A DNA stretch of 64,000 nt from Caldithrix abyssi DSM 13497. Its GTDB lineage: Bacteria > Calditrichota > Calditrichia > Calditrichales > Calditrichaceae. The DNA lies in NCBI RefSeq assembly GCF_001886815.1, contig NZ_CP018099.1:3098501-3162500 (forward strand), written 5' to 3'. The notes below the pieces were generated by a model, which saw only the letters and a list, made by a program, of their open reading frames with translations, made no database searches and was not told the DNA's origin. A program made the translations under genes and the position numbers. Positions 43,975-52,994 of the stretch are shown here, piece after piece (position 1 is the stretch's first letter; each line of letters starts with the position of its first letter).

Positions 43975-45537
43975 TTAATCCAGCACCTGCCTCACCACGT
44001 CAATTACCGTGCCATCCACCCATTTAATGGCCGCCACTACTTTATCGCCTAATTTCGGCTTCTGCGGCGCCCCGCCGCAAACCTTTTCGGCCTCGGCTTT
44101 CAATTCTTCAATGCTTTTAATAGGCAGGCGAGAGCCGGAAAGTTTATCGAGCAAATCCTTTCGGCGTGGATTAATGGCGATTCCCCTTTCAGTCACAATC
44201 ACGTCAATCAGTTCGCCGGGGCCCGTAACCGTTGTTACGCTATCCACAATAACCGGGATGCGATCGCGGAACAGCGGGATGGGCAGGATGACGGTTTTGC
44301 TGAACAGACAGTTCTGCCATCCGCCGATGCCGTGCAGCAAGCGACCGTCGCTGTGCGTTACCACATTGGCGTTAAAGTTGACGTCCACCTCCGTCGCTCC
44401 CAGCACCACCACATCCACCATAGAAGCAAAATTGCCCTTGCCGTGAAAATTATAACTGGTAAAAGGGTTGGTGTTCTGGTGGTTGGGATTTTCGCGCATG
44501 GAGCGCACGCCTTCCAGGTCAAAGGTCTGTCCGTCCAGGATGTAATCGGTTAAGCCCTCTTCTAACATTTCGACCAGATATTTGTTGGAACCGCCGCGCA
44601 CAAAGCGCGCTTTAATGCCGTGTTTTTTCATCAAATCTCTCACAAAAACAGCAAAAGCCAGCGAGGTGCCCCCTGCACCGGCTTGAAAGGAAAAGCCGTC
44701 CTTCATGATGCCCGTTTCCAGAATAAACTGCGCGGCCATTTCCGCAATTTTTAGACGGTCGGGACTTTTGGTGAGCACCGTTGTTCCGGAAACAATCTTG
44801 GAAGGATCGCCAATGGATTCCACTTCCACCACGTAATCTACGTAATTGCCGTGGATTTGCCATGGAATAACCGGAAAGGGTTCCAGATTGTCCGTTACGA
44901 TGATCACTTTATCGGCGTACATGGCGTCTGCTTCGGCAAAGCCAAGCAGCCCACAGGCGGCCTTTCCCCGCACCGCGTTGGCGTTGCCAAAGGGATCGGC
45001 CGTCGGCGCCGCAATTACGGCGATGTCGATGTGCACCTCGCCATCCTGAATGGCCTGCCAGCGTCCGCCGTGGGAACGCAAAATGGCCGTGCCCTTCATT
45101 TTACCATACGAACAATAATCGCCCAGCGGGCCGTTCATGCTGCCTTCGATGTGATGGATTACGCCGCTTTCTAAATGTTTGATCTGGTTGGCGTGAATGG
45201 GAAACGAGGCGCTGGGAAACCATCGTAAATTTTTGACGCCCAGTTCGGCGGCGGCGTCAAACACCATATTAGCCACAAAGTCGCCGTTTCTTAAATGGTG
45301 ATGGGTAGAAATGGTCATTCCGTCTTTTAAGCCGGCCTTTTTCAACGCCTCTTTAATGCTGGCCACACGTTTGTCGCCATCCGGCGGGTAGTCGATGCAG
45401 GTGGCAATGGGCGGAGCCGCCTTTCTGCCGGTGGGACGATGTTTATTTACGCCTTTAAAGGGCACATGTTGTTCGCCATTGATAATTTCCGGCACCAGCC
45501 GTCCAATGGCATTTTTGACCAATTTATCGTTACTCAT
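43975..45537 (-). CDS. citF: Citrate lyase alpha subunit (citrate CoA-transferase)
   Basis: The 520-residue protein is the CoA-transferase-like subunit of citrate lyase. It swaps the acetyl group on the acyl carrier for citrate. Family marks are HHHLRNGDFVANMVFD, GIKARFVRGGSNKYLVEMLEEG, and the C-terminal VIVDSVTTVTGPGELIDVIVTERGIAINP. The length matches CitF. It starts within the last 8 bases of the fused citD-citE gene, so the subunits are made in a coupled way. The lyase opens citrate to oxaloacetate and acetate in the cytoplasm. The activating ligase CitC and prosthetic-group genes citG/citX are not in the window. Confidence 0.95.
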   Translation of the reverse strand: MSNDKLVKNAIGRLVPEIINGEQHVPFKGVNKHRPTGRKAAPPIATCIDYPPDGDKRVASIKEALKKAGLKDGMTISTHHHLRNGDFVANMVFDAAAELGVKNLRWFPSASFPIHANQIKHLESGVIHHIEGSMNGPLGDYCSYGKMKGTAILRSHGGRWQAIQDGEVHIDIAVIAAPTADPFGNANAVRGKAACGLLGFAEADAMYADKVIIVTDNLEPFPVIPWQIHGNYVDYVVEVESIGDPSKIVSGTTVLTKSPDRLKIAEMAAQFILETGIMKDGFSFQAGAGGTSLAFAVFVRDLMKKHGIKARFVRGGSNKYLVEMLEEGLTDYILDGQTFDLEGVRSMRENPNHQNTNPFTSYNFHGKGNFASMVDVVVLGATEVDVNFNANVVTHSDGRLLHGIGGWQNCLFSKTVILPIPLFRDRIPVIVDSVTTVTGPGELIDVIVTERGIAINPRRKDLLDKLSGSRLPIKSIEELKAEAEKVCGGAPQKPKLGDKVVAAIKWVDGTVIDVVRQVLD

Positions 45538-46747
45538 GGCTTTCCCTCCAATTTTCGTCCAGAAGATTACTTTTTACGGCCAGCTCGATGGTTCGCACCG
45601 CTCGTTTAACCACAGGCGGATCAATCATCTTACTGCCGAGGGAAACCACTCCCAAACCTTTTTTCTCTGCTTCTTCAAAGGCCAGAACAATGCGCTTTGC
45701 ATTTTCGATTTCTTCTTCTGTGGGCGCAAAGGCTTCGTGAATGGGCTGAATTTGACGGGGATGAATACATCCTTTGCCGTCAAAGCCCAGGCTTTTGGCT
45801 TCCAGCACGCTGGCTTTTAAACCTTCCATATCCTGAACATCGGAAAACACCGTATCGATGGGCTGGATGCCGGCGGCGCGGGCGGCGTTAACAATGACCG
45901 AACGGGCAAAAAAGCTCTCTCTGCCCTCGTTGGTTCTTTGCGCGCCGATATCCGCCGTGTAGTCTTCCAGGCCGATGGCCAGGGCCACATTTCTTTTAGA
46001 AGCTGCGGCAATGGGATAAGCATTCATCACGCCCAGGGCGCTTTCGATAATGGGCATAAAAAACACTTCCCGTTTTTCTTCAAGCCCGCTCAAAACTTCA
46101 TCCACCTTGTCTTCGATTTGCTGTATTTGTTCGGGTCTTTCGATTTTAGGCAGCAGCAGCACATCCACCTTATGGGGCAGCACCTCTTCCAGATCTTTTA
46201 GCCCCAGCGGAAGCTGGTTAATGCGCACCATTCGCTCGCATCCTTTAAACTCCAGCGCGCGCAGAGCGTTGCGCACCAGAATGCGCGCATCGTCTTTTCT
46301 GGAAGGGGCCACGGAATCTTCCAGGTCTAAAATTAGACCATCCGGTTGATGGATGGCGGCATTGAGCATCAACTTGGGTTGATCGCCCGGCAGGTATAAA
46401 CGAGAGCGGCGAAATCGATCCCGCACCGGTTGGCCAACCTCTTCCACATAATCCGGCAAATAACGCTTCCCGTTATCCAGGCCCGCTTTTCTGACGGCCG
46501 CTTCAATGCGCGCCATCAAAACAAAAGGCACCGCGCCGGAATCCTCAATCATAATGCGTGCGTTTTTAATGGCGAAAAACTCCATCATCTCGCGCACCAG
46601 CGCCCGGATGGAATCGCCGTACAATTTTTCAACCTTGCTGGTTAGTTCAATTTGTAGGCCGCCGGAAGATTGGGGAACCAATGCCACCCAACAATCCGAA
46701 CGCACCTTTTCGCCTTTATTTCCTGCTTCAAAAACGGCTTGATCCAT
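45530..46747 (-). CDS. citDE: CitD-CitE fusion: citrate lyase acyl carrier plus beta subunit
   Basis: The 405-residue protein joins two citrate lyase parts. Residues about 1-95 match the gamma acyl carrier CitD (AGNKGEKVRSDCWVAL, LQIELTSKVEKLYGDSIRALV, MIEDSGAVPFVLMARIEAAV). Residues about 105-405 are the beta-lyase CitE (RSRLYLPGDQPKLMLNAA, LDLEDSVAPSRKDDAR, LLPKIERPEQI, GIQPIDTVFSDVQDMEGL, GFDGKGCIHPRQI). CitE cleaves citryl-carrier to acetyl-carrier and oxaloacetate. The serine for the phosphoribosyl-dephospho-CoA arm is not exactly in the usual place: RSD here against SxD, so Ser17 is the likely site. Normally CitD and CitE are separate. Confidence 0.9.
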   Translation of the reverse strand: MDQAVFEAGNKGEKVRSDCWVALVPQSSGGLQIELTSKVEKLYGDSIRALVREMMEFFAIKNARIMIEDSGAVPFVLMARIEAAVRKAGLDNGKRYLPDYVEEVGQPVRDRFRRSRLYLPGDQPKLMLNAAIHQPDGLILDLEDSVAPSRKDDARILVRNALRALEFKGCERMVRINQLPLGLKDLEEVLPHKVDVLLLPKIERPEQIQQIEDKVDEVLSGLEEKREVFFMPIIESALGVMNAYPIAAASKRNVALAIGLEDYTADIGAQRTNEGRESFFARSVIVNAARAAGIQPIDTVFSDVQDMEGLKASVLEAKSLGFDGKGCIHPRQIQPIHEAFAPTEEEIENAKRIVLAFEEAEKKGLGVVSLGSKMIDPPVVKRAVRTIELAVKSNLLDENWRESHE

Positions 46748-46768
46748 TTCTAACTCCTTCGCTGTTCG

Positions 46769-48592
46769 TTAAGCTTTGTTCAGCAAACCACCGCGTTTAT
46801 AAATGGCCATTTGCACGTCTGAGAATGGATTAATGTGCGCCTTTTTACCATTGCTCAAATTTTCGATTTCTCCGGTTTCAAAATTGATGCGCACCTTATC
46901 GCGCTGTTTTAAATCCAGTTGTTTAATGATCTGCGGATCATAAGTCAAAACAGGCATGGCGGCATTAATGGCGTTACGCTCATAAATAGCGCCGAACGAT
47001 TCCGCCAGAATGGCCTGAACGCCCAGGGCTTTAAAACAATCCACTGCCTGCTGTCGCGAGCTGCCGGCGCCAAAATTTTTACCGGTGAAGATAATATCGC
47101 CCTTTTCGGCTTTTTGAGCAAAATCTTCCCAGCCCTGCAGATTATCAAAGGTGTACTGGCCCATCTCTTCGATTTGCGTAATGGTCAGATAGCGGTTGTG
47201 AAAGATCATGTCCGTATCGATGTTGTCTTTTTCGATAATCCAGACCTTGCCTTCCACAACAGTTGGCGCTTCTCTTTTCTGGATTTGCGGTTTGCCTTTG
47301 GCCTGATATGAAAAAACCGTTGCCTGCAACTCATCAAAAGTGACCGGTCGCTCAGGCAATTGATCCGGCGTGGTTATGTAACCGGAAATGGCCGAAGCCG
47401 TAACCACGGCTGGAGAAGCAAGATACACTTCGCCTTTCCCCTGTTTGCCGGCAAAATTTCGGTTACCAGTACTGATGGTAATTTCTCCGGGACCGTTCTG
47501 CCCGATTTGTCCGGCCGCGCAGCCGGCGCAACCTGCATTGCCCACCAGGGCGCCCGCCTCTTTAAAAATTTTCAGCAGGCTTTCTTCCATCATTTGCTGC
47601 CATACTTCGTCGGTGGATGGTACGATTTTAAGCACCACGCCGGGCGCTACCTTTCTGCCTTTAAGAATGGAGGCCGCGATTCTTAAATCCTCTATCCGGC
47701 CGTTTGTACAACTGCCAATAAAAGCCGAATCAATTTTCACTTTGCCGATTTTGGTGATATCCACCGAGTCATCGGGATGGCCGGGACGTGAAACCATGGG
47801 CACAAAAGTTGACAGATCAAGCTCAAAAACCTGGTCATATTGCGCGTCCGGATCGGCCGTAATCTTTTCGATTTTTTTACCGGAACGTTTTTCACAATAG
47901 GCCATCACCTCGTCATTGGGCTCAAACAGCAAAATAATGGCGCCCATTTCCGTGGCCATGGATGCAATGGTAATGCGCTCATCCAGGGTCAATCTTTCCA
48001 CTTCTTCGCCCTGCACTTCTACGGCCAGGCCCAACAATCCGTTGGCGCCAAAGTGATGCAGCAGATTAAGCACTATATCTTTGGCGGTAATGCCCTTAGG
48101 CCGTTCGCCTTTTAAAATTAGCTTTGCGCTGGGCGGCACTTTAAACCAGGCTTTACCGGTCGCCCAAACGGCGGCAATATCCTGATCGCCCATTCCCTGA
48201 CCAAAAGCGCACACCGCGCCCACAATGTTGGCATGGGAATCGGTGGAAACCAGCGTGGCGCCGGGAATGGCCAGGCCTTCTTCAATGGCCGTGTGCGTAC
48301 CGATTCCAACATTGATATCAAATACTTTAATGCCTTTTTCACGGGCAAACTGCCGACAAAAATGCTGATTGGCGGCATACTTTTGATCGGAACCGGTAGG
48401 GTTGGTATCGAAGGTAAAAAAGGTTTTGGACGGATCGTCGATTTCCAATCCGTTTTCCACAAGATTTTTAACGACATTCGGACCGCCAAAATCGCGCGCG
48501 ATCCGAACGTCAATTTCCACATCAACAATATCGCCGGGTTTCACCGTTTTTTTGCCGGCATGCCGCGCTAATATTTTCTCGATAATGGTCAT
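46769..48592 (-). CDS. Aconitase / aconitase-family hydro-lyase, large and small domains fused
   Basis: The 607-residue protein combines the LeuC-like catalytic part (about 1-430) and the LeuD-like swivel domain (about 445-607). Iron-sulfur ligands are in IGSCTNGRIEDL and GCAGCAAG. The active-site loop TDSHANIVGAVCAFGQGMGD and the swivel motifs NIDTDMIFHNRY and GAGSSRQQAVDCFKALGVQAILAESFG are present. The build is that of bacterial-type short aconitases and homoaconitases. Lying between isocitrate dehydrogenase and citrate lyase genes, it most likely interconverts isocitrate and citrate. Substrate specificity was not tested. Confidence 0.88.
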   Translation of the reverse strand: MTIIEKILARHAGKKTVKPGDIVDVEIDVRIARDFGGPNVVKNLVENGLEIDDPSKTFFTFDTNPTGSDQKYAANQHFCRQFAREKGIKVFDINVGIGTHTAIEEGLAIPGATLVSTDSHANIVGAVCAFGQGMGDQDIAAVWATGKAWFKVPPSAKLILKGERPKGITAKDIVLNLLHHFGANGLLGLAVEVQGEEVERLTLDERITIASMATEMGAIILLFEPNDEVMAYCEKRSGKKIEKITADPDAQYDQVFELDLSTFVPMVSRPGHPDDSVDITKIGKVKIDSAFIGSCTNGRIEDLRIAASILKGRKVAPGVVLKIVPSTDEVWQQMMEESLLKIFKEAGALVGNAGCAGCAAGQIGQNGPGEITISTGNRNFAGKQGKGEVYLASPAVVTASAISGYITTPDQLPERPVTFDELQATVFSYQAKGKPQIQKREAPTVVEGKVWIIEKDNIDTDMIFHNRYLTITQIEEMGQYTFDNLQGWEDFAQKAEKGDIIFTGKNFGAGSSRQQAVDCFKALGVQAILAESFGAIYERNAINAAMPVLTYDPQIIKQLDLKQRDKVRINFETGEIENLSNGKKAHINPFSDVQMAIYKRGGLLNKA

Positions 48593-48607
48593 AAAGCCTC
48601 CATTGGT

Positions 48608-49174
48608 TTATTCAATCAACAAGCCCTTTTGCAGCATAACCAGCGGGTTAAACGTGGCAAAATCTGCCTGATGAATTAAAACCGTTTCGATTCGCTGCGG
48701 ACGTCCATCGCCTTCTTTGGCGTGGTTGGCAATCATATTAATGATTTCATTGTTCAGGCCTACTTTGGCGGCGACAATGGCTCCGGAAATGGGATGACGG
48801 GCGCATTTGCCAAAGTGACTTTTGCGGTACTCGCCATCAACATACTCAAACTCCAGAAGTTTTCCCACATCGTGCAGCAAGCCGCCGGCATACAGCCAAT
48901 CCATGTTTATTTCCAGCGGCATGGTGCGGTAGTGTTCCATCATGGCCTGCGCCAGCCCGGCGGCGCCCATGGTAACCGCAATCGTGTGCTCAATTAAATT
49001 CAAGCCTTTGGTGTCGGTTAACAAGGTAAAAGGAATTTGCTCGATCTGTTCTTCCTTCCAGCCCCCTTCTTCGGCGGCCATTACCCAGCAGGCGATGGTC
49101 TTTTCTTTCAATTCTTCGTCTTTAATTTTATCTAACACCGGTTTAAAAACTTTTTCGAAATAAGCTTTCATCAT
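48608..49174 (-). CDS. HD-domain protein of the citrate cluster
   Basis: The 188-residue single-domain HD protein has H...HD...D metal ligands: LIEHTIAVTMG (about 77), GGLLHDVGKLLEFE (about 112-113) and VLIHQADFATF (about 173). MIANHAKEGDG gives another helix with His. The HD family hydrolyses phosphate esters or nucleotides; the substrate cannot be read from the sequence. It is 15 bases upstream of the aconitase gene, and a terminator-like hairpin separates it from the isocitrate dehydrogenase gene. Co-occurrence suggests a regulatory or repair role in citrate metabolism, which is inference. Confidence 0.8.
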   Translation of the reverse strand: MMKAYFEKVFKPVLDKIKDEELKEKTIACWVMAAEEGGWKEEQIEQIPFTLLTDTKGLNLIEHTIAVTMGAAGLAQAMMEHYRTMPLEINMDWLYAGGLLHDVGKLLEFEYVDGEYRKSHFGKCARHPISGAIVAAKVGLNNEIINMIANHAKEGDGRPQRIETVLIHQADFATFNPLVMLQKGLLIE

Positions 49175-49204
49175 TCCCCCGTCTTTTTATTCAAACATGT
49201 TTTT

Positions 49205-49236
49205 ATGTAAAAACGGAGAGGCGGGGCCTCTCCGTT
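49205..49236 (-). terminator. Terminator or attenuator between isocitrate dehydrogenase and HD gene
   Basis: AACGGAGAGGC and GCCTCTCCGTT form an 11-base perfect stem with a 3-base loop. On the minus strand a run of T follows. It would separate the dehydrogenase transcript from the aconitase-citrate lyase genes, unless readthrough occurs. Confidence 0.75.
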
Positions 49237-49240
49237 CAAA

Positions 49241-50428
49241 TTATTTTAATTTTTCAATGATGGCGTCGGTCATCTGATAGGTGGTGGCGGCGCCTTTCTC
49301 AATGACATCCTGACTGCCGCGCATTTTTAGCATGTCGTACGTACGCACCTTTCCTTCGGCAATCACATCGGCCACGGCCTGGCGAATTTTATTGGCTTTG
49401 TCATTTTCGCCGATATGATCCAGCATCATGCAGGCCGTTAAAATCATGGCAATAGGATTGACAATCGGCGGATCGAATGTTTCGTATTTGGGCGCCGAGC
49501 CGTGCGTAGGCTCAAAAATGGCGACCTCTTTGCCAATGTTGGCGCTGCAGGCAAATCCCAGGCCGCCCACCAATCCGGCAAAACCGTCTGATACGATATC
49601 GCCGAACATATTGCCGGCCACGATGACGCCGTAATCTTCCGGATTCTTGGTCAGCCACATCATCTGCGCGTCGATGTTGGTGTTCCACAGCTGAATGTGC
49701 GGATATTCGGCGGCCACTTCTTTGCCAATGGCCAGCATCATTCCGGAAGTTTCGCGAATCACATTGGGTTTTTCACAAACCGTAACCGATTTGTATCCGA
49801 ATTTATCTGCATATTCAAAAGCGGCGCGCACAATCCGTTCGGTATATTTTTTGGTGAAAATACGCGTGCTGATGGCCAGCTCCTCTTTGGGCGACCAGGC
49901 AAATTTTTTCATTTTGGGATGCGTCATCAGCGCATTGTACACCTCATCCGGCGGATTAGTCCATTCAACGCCAACATACAACCCTTCGGTATTCTGACGA
50001 AAGATAACCACATCCACTTCCGGTTCTTCAATGGTGTCGCCCGGCCCGCGACGAATGAAATTGAGGGGATTGCCTTTAAAAGTTTTGCAGGGACGCATAC
50101 AAATATCCAGATCAAAATGCTGACGCAGCCCCACGATCGGACTGTAATACACATAACCTTTATCCTGCAGTTCGGGCGCCAGCTCTTTGGCGGCTTCCGC
50201 TTTTGGTTTGGAGGTTATGGCTCCAAAAAGGGCCAGTTTATGTTTTTCAAGCAGGTCAATGGTGCGCTGCGGCAAAGGATTGCCTTCTTTACACCAGAAT
50301 TCCCAGCCAATATCGGCATGAACATAATCAGCCTCAAAACCGGCGGCTTCCAGTACGCGTATGGCTTCCGGCAAAACCGTTTTGCCAATTCCATCGCCCG
50401 GCATGGTTACAATAGTGCGTTTGCTCAT
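49241..50428 (-). CDS. Isocitrate dehydrogenase (isocitrate/isopropylmalate family)
   Basis: The 395-residue enzyme of the beta-decarboxylating dehydrogenase family has the start VTMPGDGIGKTVLPEA, substrate-site RQNTEGLYVGVEW, catalytic Lys in EKPNVIRETSG, and metal-binding NMFGDIVSDGFAGLVGGLG. The coenzyme loop reads HGSAPKYETFD: the Lys-Tyr pair is typical of NADP-dependent isocitrate dehydrogenases, whereas NAD types have Asp-Ile/Val. With aconitase and citrate lyase nearby, it probably links 2-oxoglutarate plus CO2 with isocitrate. Either direction is possible. Confidence 0.87.
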   Translation of the reverse strand: MSKRTIVTMPGDGIGKTVLPEAIRVLEAAGFEADYVHADIGWEFWCKEGNPLPQRTIDLLEKHKLALFGAITSKPKAEAAKELAPELQDKGYVYYSPIVGLRQHFDLDICMRPCKTFKGNPLNFIRRGPGDTIEEPEVDVVIFRQNTEGLYVGVEWTNPPDEVYNALMTHPKMKKFAWSPKEELAISTRIFTKKYTERIVRAAFEYADKFGYKSVTVCEKPNVIRETSGMMLAIGKEVAAEYPHIQLWNTNIDAQMMWLTKNPEDYGVIVAGNMFGDIVSDGFAGLVGGLGFACSANIGKEVAIFEPTHGSAPKYETFDPPIVNPIAMILTACMMLDHIGENDKANKIRQAVADVIAEGKVRTYDMLKMRGSQDVIEKGAATTYQMTDAIIEKLK

Positions 50429-50456
50429 CGCATCTCCTTCCGTTTTTCCTAATTGA

Positions 50457-51224
50457 TCAAGTTAGTTTTTCAAATATGGTAAAGGCTTCGTCGCCAAATT
50501 TTTCCTGCATCTTTATGGTGTAGATATCATGGATGATGTAATCTTTAGTCAGTAGAACCATTCCGCGATTCAGTGTGTAAGCGGCGGTAGTCAGGCCTTC
50601 GTCTTTAAAATTAATGATCATCATGCTCGCGCTATCCACCACAACGGCCAGACGGCGGGCTCTCCGTTCCTGACGAATCTCGTGCTCCCGACCGTGGTGA
50701 AAGGTGCGTTTTAATCGATAGGTCGAATTGCCAAACAGCACCAAAAATATTTTTACGCCCTCGCGTTCTTTTTCTTCAAGAGACTCATGCAGCACAGCCA
50801 ACTCTTCTGCCCAGATGGAAATATATATTTCCGATTCCGCGCTGGAAATCAGTTCGCGCAATTTTCTGAAAATGTTTTCATCGCCGGAAATATTCCAGAT
50901 GTAATGCTGATCGTAGCCGTCTTTTTCGTAAATTTCAGCCAGTTTTTCCTGCAAAAACTCTATACTGTGCAAATAGTCCGCTTTGAGTTTTTTTAAAATT
51001 TCATCCGGTGGGAAAGGAATGTAGCGCTTTGGGTCGCTGCCCAGAGCCATAATCACTTCACGATCCTGAAGCTTATTAAGAACTTCATAAATCTTTGATG
51101 CGGGGATGCCCGACAACCTGGCTATTTCGTAGCCGGTAGAATTAGCCTGCTTGAGCAAAGCAATGTACGCTTTGGCTTCGTAAACGGTAAAGCCCAGTAA
51201 TTTTAGATGCTTCAACAAATCCAT
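50457..51224 (-). CDS. TrmB-family transcriptional regulator
   Basis: This protein of about 255 residues has an N-terminal winged helix, about 1-75 (LGFTVYEAKAYIALLKQANSTGYEIARLSGIPASKIYEVLNKL), and the TrmB middle domain (about 105-250, AESEIYISIWAEELAVLHESL). The latter binds sugars or other effectors in archaeal relatives. I choose the ATG at 51224 because AAAGGTGG precedes it; a longer frame upstream codes for a hydrophobic stretch without a ribosome site. It lies upstream of isocitrate dehydrogenase on the same strand (28 bases), so it probably controls the citrate cluster. Confidence 0.88.
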   Translation of the reverse strand: MDLLKHLKLLGFTVYEAKAYIALLKQANSTGYEIARLSGIPASKIYEVLNKLQDREVIMALGSDPKRYIPFPPDEILKKLKADYLHSIEFLQEKLAEIYEKDGYDQHYIWNISGDENIFRKLRELISSAESEIYISIWAEELAVLHESLEEKEREGVKIFLVLFGNSTYRLKRTFHHGREHEIRQERRARRLAVVVDSASMMIINFKDEGLTTAAYTLNRGMVLLTKDYIIHDIYTIKMQEKFGDEAFTIFEKLT

Positions 51225-51951
51225 AATAACCACCTTTGTAGTTAATAGGAAATTAAAGAAAAATAGCAACTCTGTCAATAGAGCGAAAAATTTAATTTGC
51301 ACTTTCTTACGCAGTAAAAAATCTATTCAATAAACGGAGAAAATTTATTGCATTAAGACCAAAATATGAGAAGAAAAATGGGACAGGCCGGTAGAGTGGT
51401 TGATTGGTTGAATGGTTAATTAGTTGAATGGTTGAATAGTTAGTCTGTCATTTCAAAAATGTTTCTGCAAATGTGGTGAATTCCTAACACCGTTTACGTA
51501 GGGGCGAAGGATTTCCAAGAACAATTCAACTCTGGTAAGCATTAATCTTTAGTCATATAAAAAAAGCGCTCTGGATAAAGTGGGGATGGAAATCCTTCGC
51601 CCTTACAAGTACGGTCATTCCTAATCTTTTGTCTGGGGGTAATGGTACAAGAGGGCGAGGGCAATTGAAACTATTTCCAATTTTAAACATTCCCTGCGCC
51701 CTTTGTCACTGCTCTGTGCTTTCTGTGGTTGCTTAAATTCCTGCGGATGTTTTTGTTTGCTGCTATGCTGTACTAGAATTAAAAATTAAAAATTACGAAT
51801 TACGAATAGTAGGGTGCCGGTTTTGTTTAGCTTTTGTCTTAAATGTTATATAATTTTCTGCGATTAATGGCGTAATCTGCAAGAGCGCGCGTTGCGGTTG
51901 ATTTTGCTTGCGGCTTTGCCGCCTTTGATTATGATATCCTTTGTTCTGAAA
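51225..51951. other. Intergenic, 727 bp, degenerate repeats
   Basis: It holds variants of GGTTGAATG in tandem near 51396-51443, a 109-bp inverted-repeat element (51498-51606) and AT-rich copies of AATTACGAAT/AATTAAAAATT near 51775-51810. It contains the promoter of the TrmB-dehydrogenase unit, which I cannot place. No gene is seen. Confidence 0.6.
51498..51606. repeat. Small inverted-repeat element with GTAGGGGCGAAGGATTTCCA ends
   Basis: The left end GTAGGGGCGAAGGATTTCCA (51498-51517) and the right end TGGAAATCCTTCGCCCTTAC (51587-51606) are complementary except at one base. About 70 bases without coding lie between. No target duplication is evident. This kind of repeat is common in intergenic DNA of many bacteria. 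Confidence 0.65.
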
Positions 51952-52968
51952 TTAAAGAGCCGTCTGAAGCTGCACGGTAAACAGGTCGCCAATATTATGG
52001 TTTAAATCGTCTTTGCGAATTTCATAATTTAGAATGATTCGATTTTGTTTGTTGAAATAATAGCCGCCCACAAACGTATAGCGCGTCTTCGTACTATTAG
52101 CTGTATTTTGATCGTCTTCATATTGATCATAACGCAGTCCGACCTCTATGTTTTGCGTAAAGCGATACGTTCCCGAAACATAAAAGCCTGCTGGTTCTTT
52201 TTTAAAATCGCTGTTTACTGCATCGTAAAAGGCCGTAATATATTCAGCCTGTGCCGTTATCTTCTTTGCTGAAAATTTTAAGAGAATTCCATAAGCAGAT
52301 TCCTCGCTCTCCGTTCCGTCACTCAGGCTTTTTCCCCGATAAAAAGAACCGGCAAGGGTCAAATGCGTTTCGGGCAGACGCGCTCCGATAAAGGCAGCGT
52401 AATCTTTCGAACTATTCACATCACGCGCATTAACGCCTGTGCCGTTGAAAACCATAAATTTGTAAATGGCGGAAAAATTATCTGCAAGCGCGTACTCTCC
52501 GGCAGCCTCAACGCCAATATCCCGAAAATATCCGCCGGTCATTCCCAGTTTTTTAACAATACCAGCCGTTACGTAAGATGGATTTAAAAATTTCCAATAA
52601 ATCCGGCCGGGATAGGCCTCATACCCAAAGGGATACTTGAACTGTCCCATACGAAATTTAAGAAAGGAACTAACGGTGTACGAAACCCAGGCTTGCATCA
52701 ACAACGGTTTTTTATCCGCGGGTCCGACCAGCTCAACCATCGCATGATAGCCCATTTTGTCGGTTGTTTGTCCTTTAAAAAGTAATCGCGCGTGCTTTAC
52801 GCCAAAGCTGGAGTTCGGTTCAATGTCTTCTGTGGTATCATATTCATAGTTACTCATTATCCAAACGCCAATTTTCGGTAAGGTTTGATTTTGACTTCCC
52901 CCCTGCGCCAGGGCAAAACTATTTATAAACATCGAAGCGATAAGCATAATAAACAATCTGTTGGACAT
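51952..52968 (-). CDS. OprO/OprP-like outer-membrane porin
   Basis: The 338-residue protein has a signal peptide (LFIMLIASMFINSFALAQ). The mature barrel has strands typical of phosphate-selective porin O/P relatives (FGVKHARLLFKGQTTDKMGYHAMVELV, LMQAWVSYTVSSFLKFRMGQFKYPFGYE, EVGLRYDQYEDDQ, RIILNYEIRKDD). The substrate is not known. It has a strong ribosome site (AAGGAGG). A 146-bp repeat element sits 27 bases upstream of its start codon, between the gene and its older promoter region. Confidence 0.85.
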   Translation of the reverse strand: MSNRLFIMLIASMFINSFALAQGGSQNQTLPKIGVWIMSNYEYDTTEDIEPNSSFGVKHARLLFKGQTTDKMGYHAMVELVGPADKKPLLMQAWVSYTVSSFLKFRMGQFKYPFGYEAYPGRIYWKFLNPSYVTAGIVKKLGMTGGYFRDIGVEAAGEYALADNFSAIYKFMVFNGTGVNARDVNSSKDYAAFIGARLPETHLTLAGSFYRGKSLSDGTESEESAYGILLKFSAKKITAQAEYITAFYDAVNSDFKKEPAGFYVSGTYRFTQNIEVGLRYDQYEDDQNTANSTKTRYTFVGGYYFNKQNRIILNYEIRKDDLNHNIGDLFTVQLQTAL

Positions 52969-52994
52969 TTTTAACCTCCTTATTCATATTACCG

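Noticed and set aside
46769-48592. Reading the aconitase as 3-isopropylmalate dehydratase for leucine synthesis
   Set aside because: Large and small domains are fused and the neighbours are citrate lyase subunits and isocitrate dehydrogenase; no leucine genes are near. Homoaconitase cannot be fully excluded.
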